DNA of 64,000 nt from Terriglobales bacterium (GTDB lineage: Bacteria > Acidobacteriota > Terriglobia > Terriglobales > Acidobacteriaceae): positions 1 to 64,000 of the forward strand of contig JAICSO010000015.1 in NCBI GenBank assembly GCA_025936825.1. The letters run 5' to 3'. Shown piece by piece: positions 27,056 through 35,090 of this stretch. The notes beneath the pieces were generated by a model that saw only the letters and a list, made by a program, of their open reading frames with translations, searched no databases and was not told the origin of the DNA. Numbering within the stretch: position 1 is the first letter of the stretch; every line of letters starts with the position of its first letter. The translations under genes were made by a program, and so were the position numbers.

Positions 27056-28314
27056 CGGATCACCTCGGCAGCTCTTTCTGCGTTCTTCGCGTCCTTTGAG
27101 CTCTTTGCGGTTAGGTTCTTTTTCGCGCGAATCTGTGCTTGTGACCGCGAAGGCAAACCAAGAATGCGGATGAATCCAGCCGCATCCTTCTGGTCGTAAC
27201 TCTCGCCCATGGTGAACGACGACAGGTCGGTGCGATACAGCGAGTGCTCCGATTGGCGGCTCACGATGGAAACATTGCCCTTGTAGAGAGACAGCGTGAC
27301 CGTACCCGTGACCTCCTGCTGCGTGCTGTCGACGAAAGCATCGAGTGCCTCGCGCAGCGGCGTAAACCACAGTCCGTAATAGACAAGCTCCGCGTACTTC
27401 AGCGCGATGTGCTGCTTGAAGTGCATGACGTCGCGCTCGCAGCACAGCGCCTCGAGTTCCCTATGCGCGGCAATCAGCAGCGCCCCGCCCGGTGTTTCGT
27501 AGCAGCCGCGCGACTTGATCCCGACAAACCGGTTCTCGACGATGTCCACGCGCCCAACTGCATTCCGTCCGCCGATCTCGTTGAGCAAATCAACAAGCTG
27601 CACGGGATCCATCCGCATGCCGTTCACACCCACGGGCACGCCCTTTTCAAATTCAATCGAGACCTTCTCTTCGCGATCGGGCGCTTCCTTCGGCGACTTG
27701 GAAATCTGCCACGTGGTGTCGAAGGGCGCATTGCCTGCGTCTTCCAATTCCCCGCCCTCGTGGCTGATGTGCCAAAGGTTGCGGTCGCGGCTGTGAATCT
27801 TAGTACGGCTCGCTTCCACCTTGATTCCATGCGCTTCCGCGTAGTCGAGGCAATCCTCGCGAGACTTGAGGGTCCACTCGCGCCACGGGGCAATCACCTT
27901 CAAGTGCGGAGCCAATGCTTGATAGGTCAGCTCAAAGCGCACCTGATCGTTCCCTTTTCCCGTGCATCCGTGAGCAACGGCCGTCGCGCCTTCCCGCAGC
28001 GCAACCTCGACTTGATGCTTCGCGATTACCGGACGCGCCATGGAAGTCCCGAGCAGATACTTGTGCTCGTATACCGCCCCAGTCTTCAAACAAGGAAATA
28101 CGTATCCTGTCAGGAACTCTTCCCGCAAGTCTTCGACCACAACCTTGCTGGCCCCAGTCTTGTACGCCTTTTCGACGACGGCCTCGATGTCGTCCCCCTG
28201 GCCCACGTCGGCCACCATGGCGATGACTTCGCAGGAATAGTTTTCCTTGAGCCATGGAATAATGATCGACGTATCCAGGCCGCCGGAATAGGCGAGTACA
28301 ACTTTTTCAGGCAT
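27052..28314 (-). CDS. argG: Argininosuccinate synthase with repeat-derived C-terminal tail
   Basis: A 420-residue ligase starting [16 protein letters not shown], the N-type ATP-binding loop; [20 protein letters not shown] and YETPGG are conserved. It joins citrulline and aspartate with ATP. The start overlaps argF by 8 bp (a GTG 6 bp upstream is an alternative). The last about 22 residues ([19 protein letters not shown]) are unlike the family and match the AACCGCAAAG...GCGAAGAACGC type of dispersed repeat, so the native C-terminus has probably been extended by a repeat. Confidence 0.95.
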   Translation of the reverse strand: MPEKVVLAYSGGLDTSIIIPWLKENYSCEVIAMVADVGQGDDIEAVVEKAYKTGASKVVVEDLREEFLTGYVFPCLKTGAVYEHKYLLGTSMARPVIAKHQVEVALREGATAVAHGCTGKGNDQVRFELTYQALAPHLKVIAPWREWTLKSREDCLDYAEAHGIKVEASRTKIHSRDRNLWHISHEGGELEDAGNAPFDTTWQISKSPKEAPDREEKVSIEFEKGVPVGVNGMRMDPVQLVDLLNEIGGRNAVGRVDIVENRFVGIKSRGCYETPGGALLIAAHRELEALCCERDVMHFKQHIALKYAELVYYGLWFTPLREALDAFVDSTQQEVTGTVTLSLYKGNVSIVSRQSEHSLYRTDLSSFTMGESYDQKDAAGFIRILGLPSRSQAQIRAKKNLTAKSSKDAKNAERAAEVIR

Positions 28315-29290
28315 GAGCACTCCTTAAGGGCAGACGGTTCTTGCCGCCCACCAGCATCATTAGAATGGCTTTCTGTACGTGCATGCGGTTTTCCGCCTGG
28401 TCGTAAACGACCGATTGCACGGAATCAATCACAGAATCTGTCACTTCCTCGTTGCGGTGCGCGGGCAGGCAATGCATGAACACCGCGTGCGGCGCGGCTT
28501 CCGCCATCAGTTCGTCGTTGACCTGGTATGGCGGGAAGATGCGCGCGCGCTCTTCCGTCTCGCGCTCGTGGCCCATGCTGGTCCACGCATCGGTGTAGAT
28601 CGCGTCAACTCCGCGAACCGCCTTGTGCGGATCCGTGATGAGCTCAATCGTCCCGCCTGTTTTCTTCGCGATCTCGCGTGCATCGGCAAGGATTTGAGCA
28701 TTCGGACCATAACCCTTCGGCGTTCCGATGCGAATGTTGGAACCGAATAGCGCTGCGGTTAGTAGTAGCGAGTGCAGGACGTTGTTGCCATCACCCACGT
28801 AGGCAAGCGTTACCTTCTTCAGATTTCCGAACTTCTCGTACAGCGTGAAGTAATCCGCCAAAGCCTGACATGGATGCTCGACTTCGCTCAGCGCGTTGAC
28901 CACCGGAACACACGCATGCTCCGCCATGCTCTCGACGGTCTCGTGAGCAAACGTGCGCAGGACGATCGCACTGACCCAGCGCTCGAGGTTGTGCGCGATG
29001 TCCGCCAGACTTTCGCGGGCATCGAGCCGCTCCTGCCGCTGATCGACAAACGACACGGTGCCGCCAAGCCCGCAAACGCCAGCCTCAAAGGTGATGCGCG
29101 TGCGCAGCGACGGCTTCTCAAAGAACATGGCGACGTGCTTGCCGGCGAGAGCCGTGCGGAAGTCCTCCGGCCGCGTCTTCACAAGGTTCGTCAGGTGGAA
29201 GAGCGCCTCGACTTCAGACGGAGACAGGTCGCGCATGGAAACCAGATCGCGCCCGATGGCAAAACTCGGGATCACCGGCTTCGGGGTCAT
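28307..29290 (-). CDS. argF: Ornithine carbamoyltransferase
   Basis: A 327-residue transcarbamoylase. The carbamoyl-phosphate loop reads [13 protein letters not shown], the ornithine side is [14 protein letters not shown], and the C-terminal loop is [12 protein letters not shown]. These are the family's active-site segments; PSLRTR replaces the commoner PSTRTR. The ATG at 29290 fits the family length. A TTG at 29317 has a better ribosome site (AAAGGAG, 8 nt spacing) and may be the true start. It makes citrulline from ornithine and carbamoyl phosphate. A gap of about 140 bp to argD is filled by repeats, the only sizeable break in the operon. Confidence 0.94.
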   Translation of the reverse strand: MTPKPVIPSFAIGRDLVSMRDLSPSEVEALFHLTNLVKTRPEDFRTALAGKHVAMFFEKPSLRTRITFEAGVCGLGGTVSFVDQRQERLDARESLADIAHNLERWVSAIVLRTFAHETVESMAEHACVPVVNALSEVEHPCQALADYFTLYEKFGNLKKVTLAYVGDGNNVLHSLLLTAALFGSNIRIGTPKGYGPNAQILADAREIAKKTGGTIELITDPHKAVRGVDAIYTDAWTSMGHERETEERARIFPPYQVNDELMAEAAPHAVFMHCLPAHRNEEVTDSVIDSVQSVVYDQAENRMHVQKAILMMLVGGKNRLPLRSAHA

Positions 29291-29348
29291 CTCACTCGCA
29301 TATGTTTGGCTGCGCAATTCGTTTGCTCCTTTCAACTGCCGCGTCCTC

Positions 29349-29496
29349 AGCGCCTAAAAGGCGCTCCCTTAAGTGCTTCCTTCGGCACGCCTGAAGGCCT
29401 GCCCTGATACAACCAATAACTGGCCAGAACTGCCTACGCCGCTACAGCTTTCCTTCGTGGGCCTTTGCCTGCCCTGAGCGAAGCCGAAGGGGGTCC
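29349..29496. repeat. Repeat-rich spacer between argD and argF extending into the argD 3' end
   Basis: Short hairpins (AGCGCCTAAAAGGCGCT; CCTTCGGCACGCCTGAAGG) are followed by CTGCCCTGAGCGAAGCCGAAGG, a motif common as an intergenic repeat. The latter lies inside the argD reading frame and supplies its C-terminal residues. Confidence 0.6.
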
Positions 29497-30714
29497 TTCG
29501 TGGTTATTGCTTTTTCCCGCCGACGCAAGCGCCGCATCTAGCGCATGCACGACTTCATCCACATGCTTTTTCTCGATGATGTAGGGCGGCAGGAGGCGCA
29601 ATACGGTATCGTGAGTTCGATTGATCAAGATTCCATTCGCAAGCAGGTCCGCGAGTACCGCCTTTGCTAGATCGGCAGAGTCGAGTTCAATCGCCAGCAT
29701 CATGCCAATTCCGCGAACTGACTTCACAGAAGAGTGCTTCGCCTGCAAGTCCTGCAACTTTGCGAGGAAGTAGCCGCCGAGTTTCGCGACATTACCTTTC
29801 AGTTTGTCCATCTGCTTGAGAACTTCTATGGCAACGGCGCAGGCCAGCGGACCACCGCCGAACGTGGTCCCATGCAGCCCCGGTTGCATCGCCGTGGCAA
29901 CGCGGTTGGTTGTGAGCAACGCACCAAGGGGCAGCCCAGCCGCTAGCGGTTTTGCGACAGTCACGATGTCCGGTTGAATTCCGTAGTTCTGGTAGGCGAA
30001 GTACTTGCCCGTCCGTCCCAACCCGCACTGAATTTCATCCAGCAAGAGCAACGCGTCCGATTTCTCGGTCAGCTCGCGCGCAGTTTGCAGGAATTCCTGA
30101 GTGATCAGGTTGATCCCGCCTTCTCCCTGGATCGTCTCAATGCAAACGGCGCACACGCTGCCATCGAACTGCCGCTTGAGATCCTCGCCGTCGTTGAACG
30201 CGACGAAATCCACTCCAGGCACCAACGGCATGAACGGATCGCGATACTTGGCCTGCCCCGTCGTCGAGAGCGCGCCGAACGTACGGCCGTGAAACGAGTT
30301 TTCCAGCGCCAGCAGACGCCATTTTGCCTTGTGCCCATTGCTGTTGTTCGCGCGAGCGTAAGCCCGAGCCAGCTTCAGCGCGCCTTCCCAGGCCTCGGTG
30401 CCGCTGTTGCAAAAGAACGCGCGGTCCATGCCCGACATTTTGGTAAGCCGCTTCGCCAGCTCCGACTGATACGGATGATAAAAGAGGTTGGACGTGTGAA
30501 TCAGCTTGCCAGCTTGGTCTTTGATCACCTTCAGCACGGCGGGATGCGCGTGGCCCAGCGCATTCACACCGATTCCGCTCAGGAAATCGAGGTAGCGCTT
30601 CCCTTTGGCGTCCCACAGGTACACGCCTTTACCGCGCGTGAACAGCACCTTCTGCCGGTCATAAGTCGGCAGCAACAAATTCTTTTCCGCGTCCATGATG
30701 GAATTCAGGTTCAC
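29434..30714 (-). CDS. argD: Acetylornithine aminotransferase with repeat-derived tail
   Basis: A 426-residue class III aminotransferase. GTG at 30714 overlaps the argB stop (GTGA) and has a GGAG ribosome site. Conserved features: NSGTEAWEGALKLAR, the PLP Asp region LLLDEIQCGLGRTGKYFAYQ, the PLP Lys in VTVAKPLAAGLPLG and HGTTFGGGPLAC. It transaminates N-acetylglutamate semialdehyde to N-acetylornithine and may also serve lysine biosynthesis. The final about 28 residues (HEGPPSASLRAGKGPRRK) are encoded by a dispersed intergenic repeat motif and are not family-like. Confidence 0.95.
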   Translation of the reverse strand: MNLNSIMDAEKNLLLPTYDRQKVLFTRGKGVYLWDAKGKRYLDFLSGIGVNALGHAHPAVLKVIKDQAGKLIHTSNLFYHPYQSELAKRLTKMSGMDRAFFCNSGTEAWEGALKLARAYARANNSNGHKAKWRLLALENSFHGRTFGALSTTGQAKYRDPFMPLVPGVDFVAFNDGEDLKRQFDGSVCAVCIETIQGEGGINLITQEFLQTARELTEKSDALLLLDEIQCGLGRTGKYFAYQNYGIQPDIVTVAKPLAAGLPLGALLTTNRVATAMQPGLHGTTFGGGPLACAVAIEVLKQMDKLKGNVAKLGGYFLAKLQDLQAKHSSVKSVRGIGMMLAIELDSADLAKAVLADLLANGILINRTHDTVLRLLPPYIIEKKHVDEVVHALDAALASAGKSNNHEGPPSASLRAGKGPRRKAVAA

Positions 30715-31496
30715 GCTCCAATGACCTCCGTGCCGTATTCGAGCTTTTGAAAATAAAACTGCGGCAGAATCTGCGCCTGCGCCGCTGGCAAAATGCGCAC
30801 GCGACCAACGCCGCGCTTCAGGGCGTTGGTGCAGGCCTCAAGCTTCGGCAACATTCCTCCACCAATCACGGAATCGGCAATCAGCGTCGGCACCTGTTTC
30901 AATGTCAACCATGGCATCACCGTGCCCTCTGCATCCTTCACTCCCGGAACATCCGTCAGGAAAATGAGCGTGTCCGCGTGGCAAGCAATGGCACAAGCCG
31001 AAGCCATTTGATCCGCATTCACGTTGTAGTACTCGCCATCTGAACCGAGCGCGAGCGATGACAGCACCGGAATTCCACCCTGGCTCCAGATCGCTTCAAA
31101 CCAGCGCGGCTCGACGGCACAAATCTCGCCAACGAAGCCCAGGTCGTAGCCGGTGGTCTGTTTTTTGCGGGCGCGGAAGGTCATGCCATCCCCGCCACAA
31201 AAACCAACGGCAGGCAGTCCCGCCTTTACCACCGCGGCAACCACTTTCTTGTTCACCATGCCAGCCAGAACCATGAGCGCGACGTCGCGCGTCTCCGCGT
31301 CTGTGATTCGTAGGCCGTTAATAAAATCGCTTTGTTTTCCGAGGAGCTTGAGCGTGCGCGTGAGTGCCGAGCCGCCGCCATGCACCACCGCGACTTTGTG
31401 ACCGTCTCGCGCCATCTCGACCACCGCGCGAGCGCACTTGTGCAAGGTGGTCTCATCCTCGAGCGCGGCTCCGCCAATCTTGATCACGATTTTCAT
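30711..31496 (-). CDS. argB: Acetylglutamate kinase
   Basis: A 261-residue amino-acid kinase: VIKIGGAALED at the N-terminus, the acetylglutamate loop VVHGGGSALT, FINGLRITDAETRD, NVNADQMASACA and the C-terminal GGGMLPKLEAC. It phosphorylates N-acetylglutamate. The sequence lacks the N-terminal extension of about 25 residues of arginine-inhibited hexameric NAGKs, so it is probably of the shorter, arginine-insensitive type, and regulation would then rest on ArgR. It overlaps argC by 4 bp and argD by 4 bp. Confidence 0.95.
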   Translation of the reverse strand: MKIVIKIGGAALEDETTLHKCARAVVEMARDGHKVAVVHGGGSALTRTLKLLGKQSDFINGLRITDAETRDVALMVLAGMVNKKVVAAVVKAGLPAVGFCGGDGMTFRARKKQTTGYDLGFVGEICAVEPRWFEAIWSQGGIPVLSSLALGSDGEYYNVNADQMASACAIACHADTLIFLTDVPGVKDAEGTVMPWLTLKQVPTLIADSVIGGGMLPKLEACTNALKRGVGRVRILPAAQAQILPQFYFQKLEYGTEVIGA

Positions 31497-32581
31497 AGCA
31501 GCCCCTCCTCTTCGTTCAGGCCGAACATCAGGTTCATATTCTGGACGGCCTGCCCGGCAGCGCCTTTGATCAGGTTGTCCTCGCAGGAAACGATCACGAG
31601 GCGCTGACCGTCAGGCGCCAGGCAAAAACCCAAGTCGCAATAATTCGTGTTGAGCGAGAACTGAATCTCCGGAAGCTTCGGCGTTTGAAACACGCGGACG
31701 AAGCGTTTGCTCTTGTAGAAATCGCGATATACCGACTCGATTTCCGCCGCCTGAGTCTTGTGCTTCAGGTGGACGTAGATGGTCGAAAGAATTCCCCGCG
31801 GAATCGGCAGCAGGTGCGGCGTGAAGGTGATTTCATCGCTTGTGATCTGCAACTGCTCCGCAATTTCGCCGAGATGACGGTGCGTGAACACGCCATAAGC
31901 TGACAAATTGTCAGCAACGGATACGAAGTGCGTACGCGCCGTGGGCTCTTTTCCGGCGCCGGAGACGCCCGACTTAGAGTCCGCGATGATTCCCTTGTCT
32001 TTGTCGGCGAGACCCGCTTTGAGGAGTGGCGCTAGACCGAGGATCACTGTCGTGGCATAGCAGCCAGGGTTTGCGATCACCTTTGCACTCGGAATCTTGT
32101 CGCCATTCAATTCAGGCAAGCCGTAGACCGCTTTCTCCGTAAGCTCTGCCGCCGTCGCCGCGTCTTCATCTTTGAATTTGTAGATGGCGCGATGCTGCTC
32201 CTGCTTCAGCCGCCACGCTCCGCTGAGGTCCACAACCCGCATGCCGTTTGCAACAGCTTCGGGCACCAGCGAACGCGAAACTTCGTGCGGCGTCGCAAGA
32301 AAGAGAAGATCGACACCTTTCTGTTTCAGCACTGGCCAGGCGAGTGGTTCGAGCGGATAGCTGCCATTGCCGGACAGGGCCGGAAAAATATCGGCCAGAT
32401 TGAGGTGCCCATTTCCAGATTCAGAGGGCGCCCCACCTTTCGCGTCTTTCGAAAGGTGGGATTCAGCTCTCCGCAGCAATACGGGTCTATCCACTCTCGG
32501 ATGGCGCAGAAGAATCCGCGTCAATTCCATTCCGGAATAGCCGGTGGCGCCGAGTACCGCGACTTTGAGTTTTGCCGGCAT
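31493..32581 (-). CDS. argC: N-acetyl-gamma-glutamyl-phosphate reductase
   Basis: A 362-residue reductase: VAVLGATGYSGMELTRIL (NADP loop), LATPHEVS, the catalytic Cys near 174 in IANPGCYATT, and SGVSGAGKEP. It reduces acetylglutamyl phosphate to the semialdehyde. Residues about 40-58 (SHLSKDAKGGAPSESG), between the first strand pair and the DIFPAL segment, are encoded by a perfect 10-bp hairpin (CCCACCTTTC / GAAAGGTGGG at 32432-32460), which looks like an in-frame repeat insertion in a surface loop. It begins immediately after argR ends. Confidence 0.95.
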   Translation of the reverse strand: MPAKLKVAVLGATGYSGMELTRILLRHPRVDRPVLLRRAESHLSKDAKGGAPSESGNGHLNLADIFPALSGNGSYPLEPLAWPVLKQKGVDLLFLATPHEVSRSLVPEAVANGMRVVDLSGAWRLKQEQHRAIYKFKDEDAATAAELTEKAVYGLPELNGDKIPSAKVIANPGCYATTVILGLAPLLKAGLADKDKGIIADSKSGVSGAGKEPTARTHFVSVADNLSAYGVFTHRHLGEIAEQLQITSDEITFTPHLLPIPRGILSTIYVHLKHKTQAAEIESVYRDFYKSKRFVRVFQTPKLPEIQFSLNTNYCDLGFCLAPDGQRLVIVSCEDNLIKGAAGQAVQNMNLMFGLNEEEGLL

Positions 32582-33046
32582 TTAGGCGAGCATCCCCTGG
32601 ATGCGGCCAGCCAGCCGTCCTGCAGAGCGGGAGTCGGTGCAGACGATCAGGATGGTGTCGTCGCCGGCGATAGTGCCAATGGCTTCCGGCCAGTTCTCGC
32701 CATCGAGCGCGGCCGCAACCGGTTGCGCGCTACCCACGCTGGTCTTGGTCACGAGCAGGTTCTGCGCCGTGCGGACGCTGGTCACGAACTCACGTACGAG
32801 TCGCGAAACCGACGGAAGTGCGACATCGGAGTAGCTATGCCCGTTTCCGTTGCCATTGCCGTTTGCTGGAAGTGAGTAGCCCTCGGCGGTCTTTACCAGC
32901 CCGAGTTCGCGGATATCGCGAGAAAGCGTGGCTTGCCCGGCATCCACACCCTTCCTGTGAAGCAGACGCTGAAGCTCCTCCTGACTGGGGACAGGCCCCG
33001 AGCCCAGAAGTTCCAGAATCGCCTGATGCCGTGACAGCTTGCTCAT
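32582..33046 (-). CDS. argR: Arginine repressor ArgR
   Basis: A 154-residue ArgR/AhrC-family regulator. The N-terminal winged helix has SRHQAILELLGSGPVPSQEELQRLL and the recognition part GQATLSRDIRELGLVK; the C-terminal domain has GTIAGDDTILIVC, which binds arginine and forms the hexamer. A Gly/Asn run (NGNGNGNGHS) extends the hinge. The gene heads the arg operon and starts one base downstream of a tandem pair of ARG boxes, so negative autoregulation is very likely. No Shine-Dalgarno sequence is visible because the operator occupies that place; a GTG 15 bp upstream is an alternative start. Confidence 0.95.
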   Translation of the reverse strand: MSKLSRHQAILELLGSGPVPSQEELQRLLHRKGVDAGQATLSRDIRELGLVKTAEGYSLPANGNGNGNGHSYSDVALPSVSRLVREFVTSVRTAQNLLVTKTSVGSAQPVAAALDGENWPEAIGTIAGDDTILIVCTDSRSAGRLAGRIQGMLA

Positions 33047-33060
33047 TGGATTAATATTCA
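33047..33060. promoter_or_regulatory. ARG box, proximal
   Basis: TGGATTAATATTCA matches the ArgR half-site consensus TGAAT-W4-ATTCA with one mismatch. It directly abuts the argR start codon, so repressor binding would block the leader itself. Confidence 0.8.
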
Positions 33061-33066
33061 CTGAAG

Positions 33067-33080
33067 TGAATAATTATTCA
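33067..33080. promoter_or_regulatory. ARG box, distal (perfect)
   Basis: TGAATAATTATTCA is a perfect palindrome and an exact match to TGAAT-W4-ATTCA. Its centre is 20 bp from the proximal box, close to the 21-bp spacing of paired E. coli ARG boxes, so one hexamer could bind both. Confidence 0.92.
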
Positions 33081-33218
33081 TCTAGTGTACGGCATTCTGC
33101 GGTGCTGTCAAGTGGAAATCGCAGGAAGAACGATTGTTTTCAGGTGACTAGGTGGGACTGCGTGCATTGGATGACCTCGTGTGTGGTTGAAAGCGGCTAC
33201 CGTTATACTCTGATTTCC

Positions 33219-34205
33219 ATGCTTGCCTTCGTCACAGGGGCCACCGGCTTTGTGGGAAGCCATGTTGCTCGTGCGCTCGCCGAACAGGGAGCGAGCCTTC
33301 GCCTTCTGGTACGTGCAAGCAGCAACACTAAGAACATTACCGAACTGAAAGCCGATCTTGTGACGGGCGACCTGCGAGATCCGGCCTCGCTGCGAAAGGC
33401 CATATCGGGTTGCGACACGCTGTTTCACGTAGCTGCGGATTACCGGCTCTGGGTTCGCGATCCCGAGGAGATGTACCGCGCCAATGTAGAGGGCACGCGC
33501 GCCATCCTCGAAGCAGCACGGAGGAGCGGCGTGCGGCGCGTGGTTTACACGTCCAGCGTCGCCACGATGGGTTTCACTTCCAACGCCCAACCGGCGAATG
33601 AACAATCTCCGGTTTCGCTCGACAACATGATTGGCCCCTACAAACGCTCGAAGTTTATGGCGGAGCAGGTTGCTGTCGAAGCGGCGAAGAGCGGAATTGA
33701 TGTGGTGATTGTCAATCCCACGACACCGGTCGGCGATCGCGACATCAAGCCAACACCCACCGGACGCATCGTTGTCGATTTTCTAAAAAAGAAGTTCCCC
33801 GCCTACGTCGACACCGGGCTCAACCTGGTTGATGTCACCGAATGCGCTCGCGGACATATCGCTGCCCTCGAGAAAGGCCGCTGCGGCGAGCGTTACATTC
33901 TGGGTGGCGAAAATCTCACGCTGAAGCAGATCCTGGACAAACTGGCAGCGATTACCGGCCTCCCCTCGCCCTCGGTGCGGGTGCCCTACGTGCTCGCGCT
34001 TGCAACCGGAGTCGTAGACGAGATCGTCACCGGACGGATTCGCGGCCGCGAGCCTCGGGCTACGATTGACGCCGTCCGCATGGGCCGCAAGAAGATGTTC
34101 GTGTCATCGGCGAAAGCCGAGCTCGAACTGGGGTGGAAGGTTGTTCCCGTGGAAAATGCTCTGCGGCGCGCCGCGGATTGGTTTCGTGCTAACGGCTACG
34201 CCTAA
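33219..34205 (+). CDS. hpnA: Hopanoid-associated sugar epimerase HpnA
   Basis: A 328-residue extended SDR: MLAFVTGATGFVGSHVARAL (NAD loop), DLRDPASLRKAISGCDTLFHVAADYRLW, the catalytic YxxxK in GPYKRSKFMAE, and RRVVYTSSVATMG. The length and VAADYRLW segment are those of HpnA. The in-frame sequence upstream of 33219 is not family-like. It is the first gene of the plus-strand hopanoid block, divergent from argR. Its exact substrate is not established; it is thought to act on the hopanoid side chain or a sugar attached to it. A TATACT hexamer 10 bp upstream suggests a very short or leaderless transcript, but no matching -35 is seen. Confidence 0.93.
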   Translation: MLAFVTGATGFVGSHVARALAEQGASLRLLVRASSNTKNITELKADLVTGDLRDPASLRKAISGCDTLFHVAADYRLWVRDPEEMYRANVEGTRAILEAARRSGVRRVVYTSSVATMGFTSNAQPANEQSPVSLDNMIGPYKRSKFMAEQVAVEAAKSGIDVVIVNPTTPVGDRDIKPTPTGRIVVDFLKKKFPAYVDTGLNLVDVTECARGHIAALEKGRCGERYILGGENLTLKQILDKLAAITGLPSPSVRVPYVLALATGVVDEIVTGRIRGREPRATIDAVRMGRKKMFVSSAKAELELGWKVVPVENALRRAADWFRANGYA

Positions 34206-34210
34206 AATCA

Positions 34211-34320
34211 ACGTCTTGGCCGCGGATTAACACGGATGAACGCGGATGTGAAAGAAGAACCTGAGAACCGCTATTGTCCGAGGAAATCCGTGTTGATCCG
34301 TGTTCATCGTGGAGATGAAG
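34211..34320. repeat. Palindromic repeat of the CGCGGATTAACACGGATGAA type
   Basis: The left arm GGATTAACACGGATGAACG and the right arm AAATCCGTGTTGATCCGTG are imperfect inverted repeats enclosing about 35 bp. The element separates hpnA and hpnG and would add some 30 residues to HpnG if the upstream ATG at 34236 were used. Confidence 0.8.
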
Positions 34321-34325
34321 TTTTT

Positions 34326-35078
34326 TTGCCGAAAATTGCTATCGTCGCTGCGCTGGAGCGCGAGATTCACCCGCTGGTGAAGAACTGGCAGGCCACCGCT
34401 GTCCAACACGAAGGCAGATCGTTCACCTTCTTCGAAAGCAACTACGCTGTCGTGGTGTGTGGAGGGATCGGCTCAGAAGCCGCGCGGCGAGCGGCAGAAG
34501 CTGCAATCGTCAAGTACTCGCCTGAGGTCATCATTTCTGCCGGAATTGCGGGGGCGCTGGTTCCGGAACTCCGTGTCGGTGAAACTATCTTCCCTGCTCG
34601 GGTTATCGATGCGCAGGATGGCAGCCGCCATGAAACCGCCATCAAGAATGCATCCGTCGCGAATACCCCACTCGGACGCACGACCGTCGTCTCGTCTGCG
34701 GAAATAACCGGTATTGCGCAAAAACAGCAGCTCGCGAAATCTTACGGGGCGCAGGCGGTCGACATGGAAAGCGCGGCGGTGGCTCGGGCTGCAATGACGC
34801 ACAATCTTCGTTTCATTGCGGTCAAATCTATTTCCGACGAGCACGACTTTGAAATGCCCGAAATGTCGCAGTTTGTCCGCGATGGCCAATTTCAGGAGAA
34901 ACGCTTCGCGCTGCATGTTTTGCTGCGTCCCTGGCTGTGGCTTCCAGTCCTCCGTCTCGCTCGAAACACAAAGATTGCCTCGGAGAATTTGTGTGCTTGG
35001 CTGCGCGAAAGCGCTTTGACCCATACAATAGTGGTAAGTAGCACGGGCGAGGGCGCCCGTGCCTCCACCAGCGACTAA
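34326..35078 (+). CDS. hpnG: Adenosylhopane nucleosidase/phosphorylase HpnG
   Basis: A 250-residue nucleoside-phosphorylase-fold protein. PKIAIVAALEREIHPL begins the fold; VVVCGGIGSEAARRAAEAAI, ISAGIAGAL and the purine-site signature GAQAVDMESAAVARAA with ISDEHD follow. The TTG at 34326 is chosen because GGAGATGAAG lies just upstream and the ATG at 34236 would translate a palindromic repeat. HpnG removes adenine from adenosylhopane, leading to ribosylhopane. The last residues (STGEGARASTSD) are encoded by a GCACGGGCG-AGGG-CGCCCGTGC hairpin (35041-35062), so this end too appears repeat-derived. Confidence 0.88.
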   Translation: MPKIAIVAALEREIHPLVKNWQATAVQHEGRSFTFFESNYAVVVCGGIGSEAARRAAEAAIVKYSPEVIISAGIAGALVPELRVGETIFPARVIDAQDGSRHETAIKNASVANTPLGRTTVVSSAEITGIAQKQQLAKSYGAQAVDMESAAVARAAMTHNLRFIAVKSISDEHDFEMPEMSQFVRDGQFQEKRFALHVLLRPWLWLPVLRLARNTKIASENLCAWLRESALTHTIVVSSTGEGARASTSD

Positions 35079-35090
35079 GTTTAATTACAC

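Noticed and set aside
27056-27445. N-terminal extension of ArgH by 130 codons
   Set aside because: The extension lies wholly within argG and has no similarity to ArgH; the GTG at 27055 gives the normal length.
27244-28479. 411-codon plus-strand frame opposite argG and the argF end
   Set aside because: Antisense to an intact, highly conserved gene; no family-like sequence and no ribosome site. A by-product of codon bias.
33187-33209. Full sigma-70 promoter for hpnA (TTGAAA and TATACT)
   Set aside because: The spacing is only 11 bp; the TATACT may still be a -10, but a -35 could not be identified.
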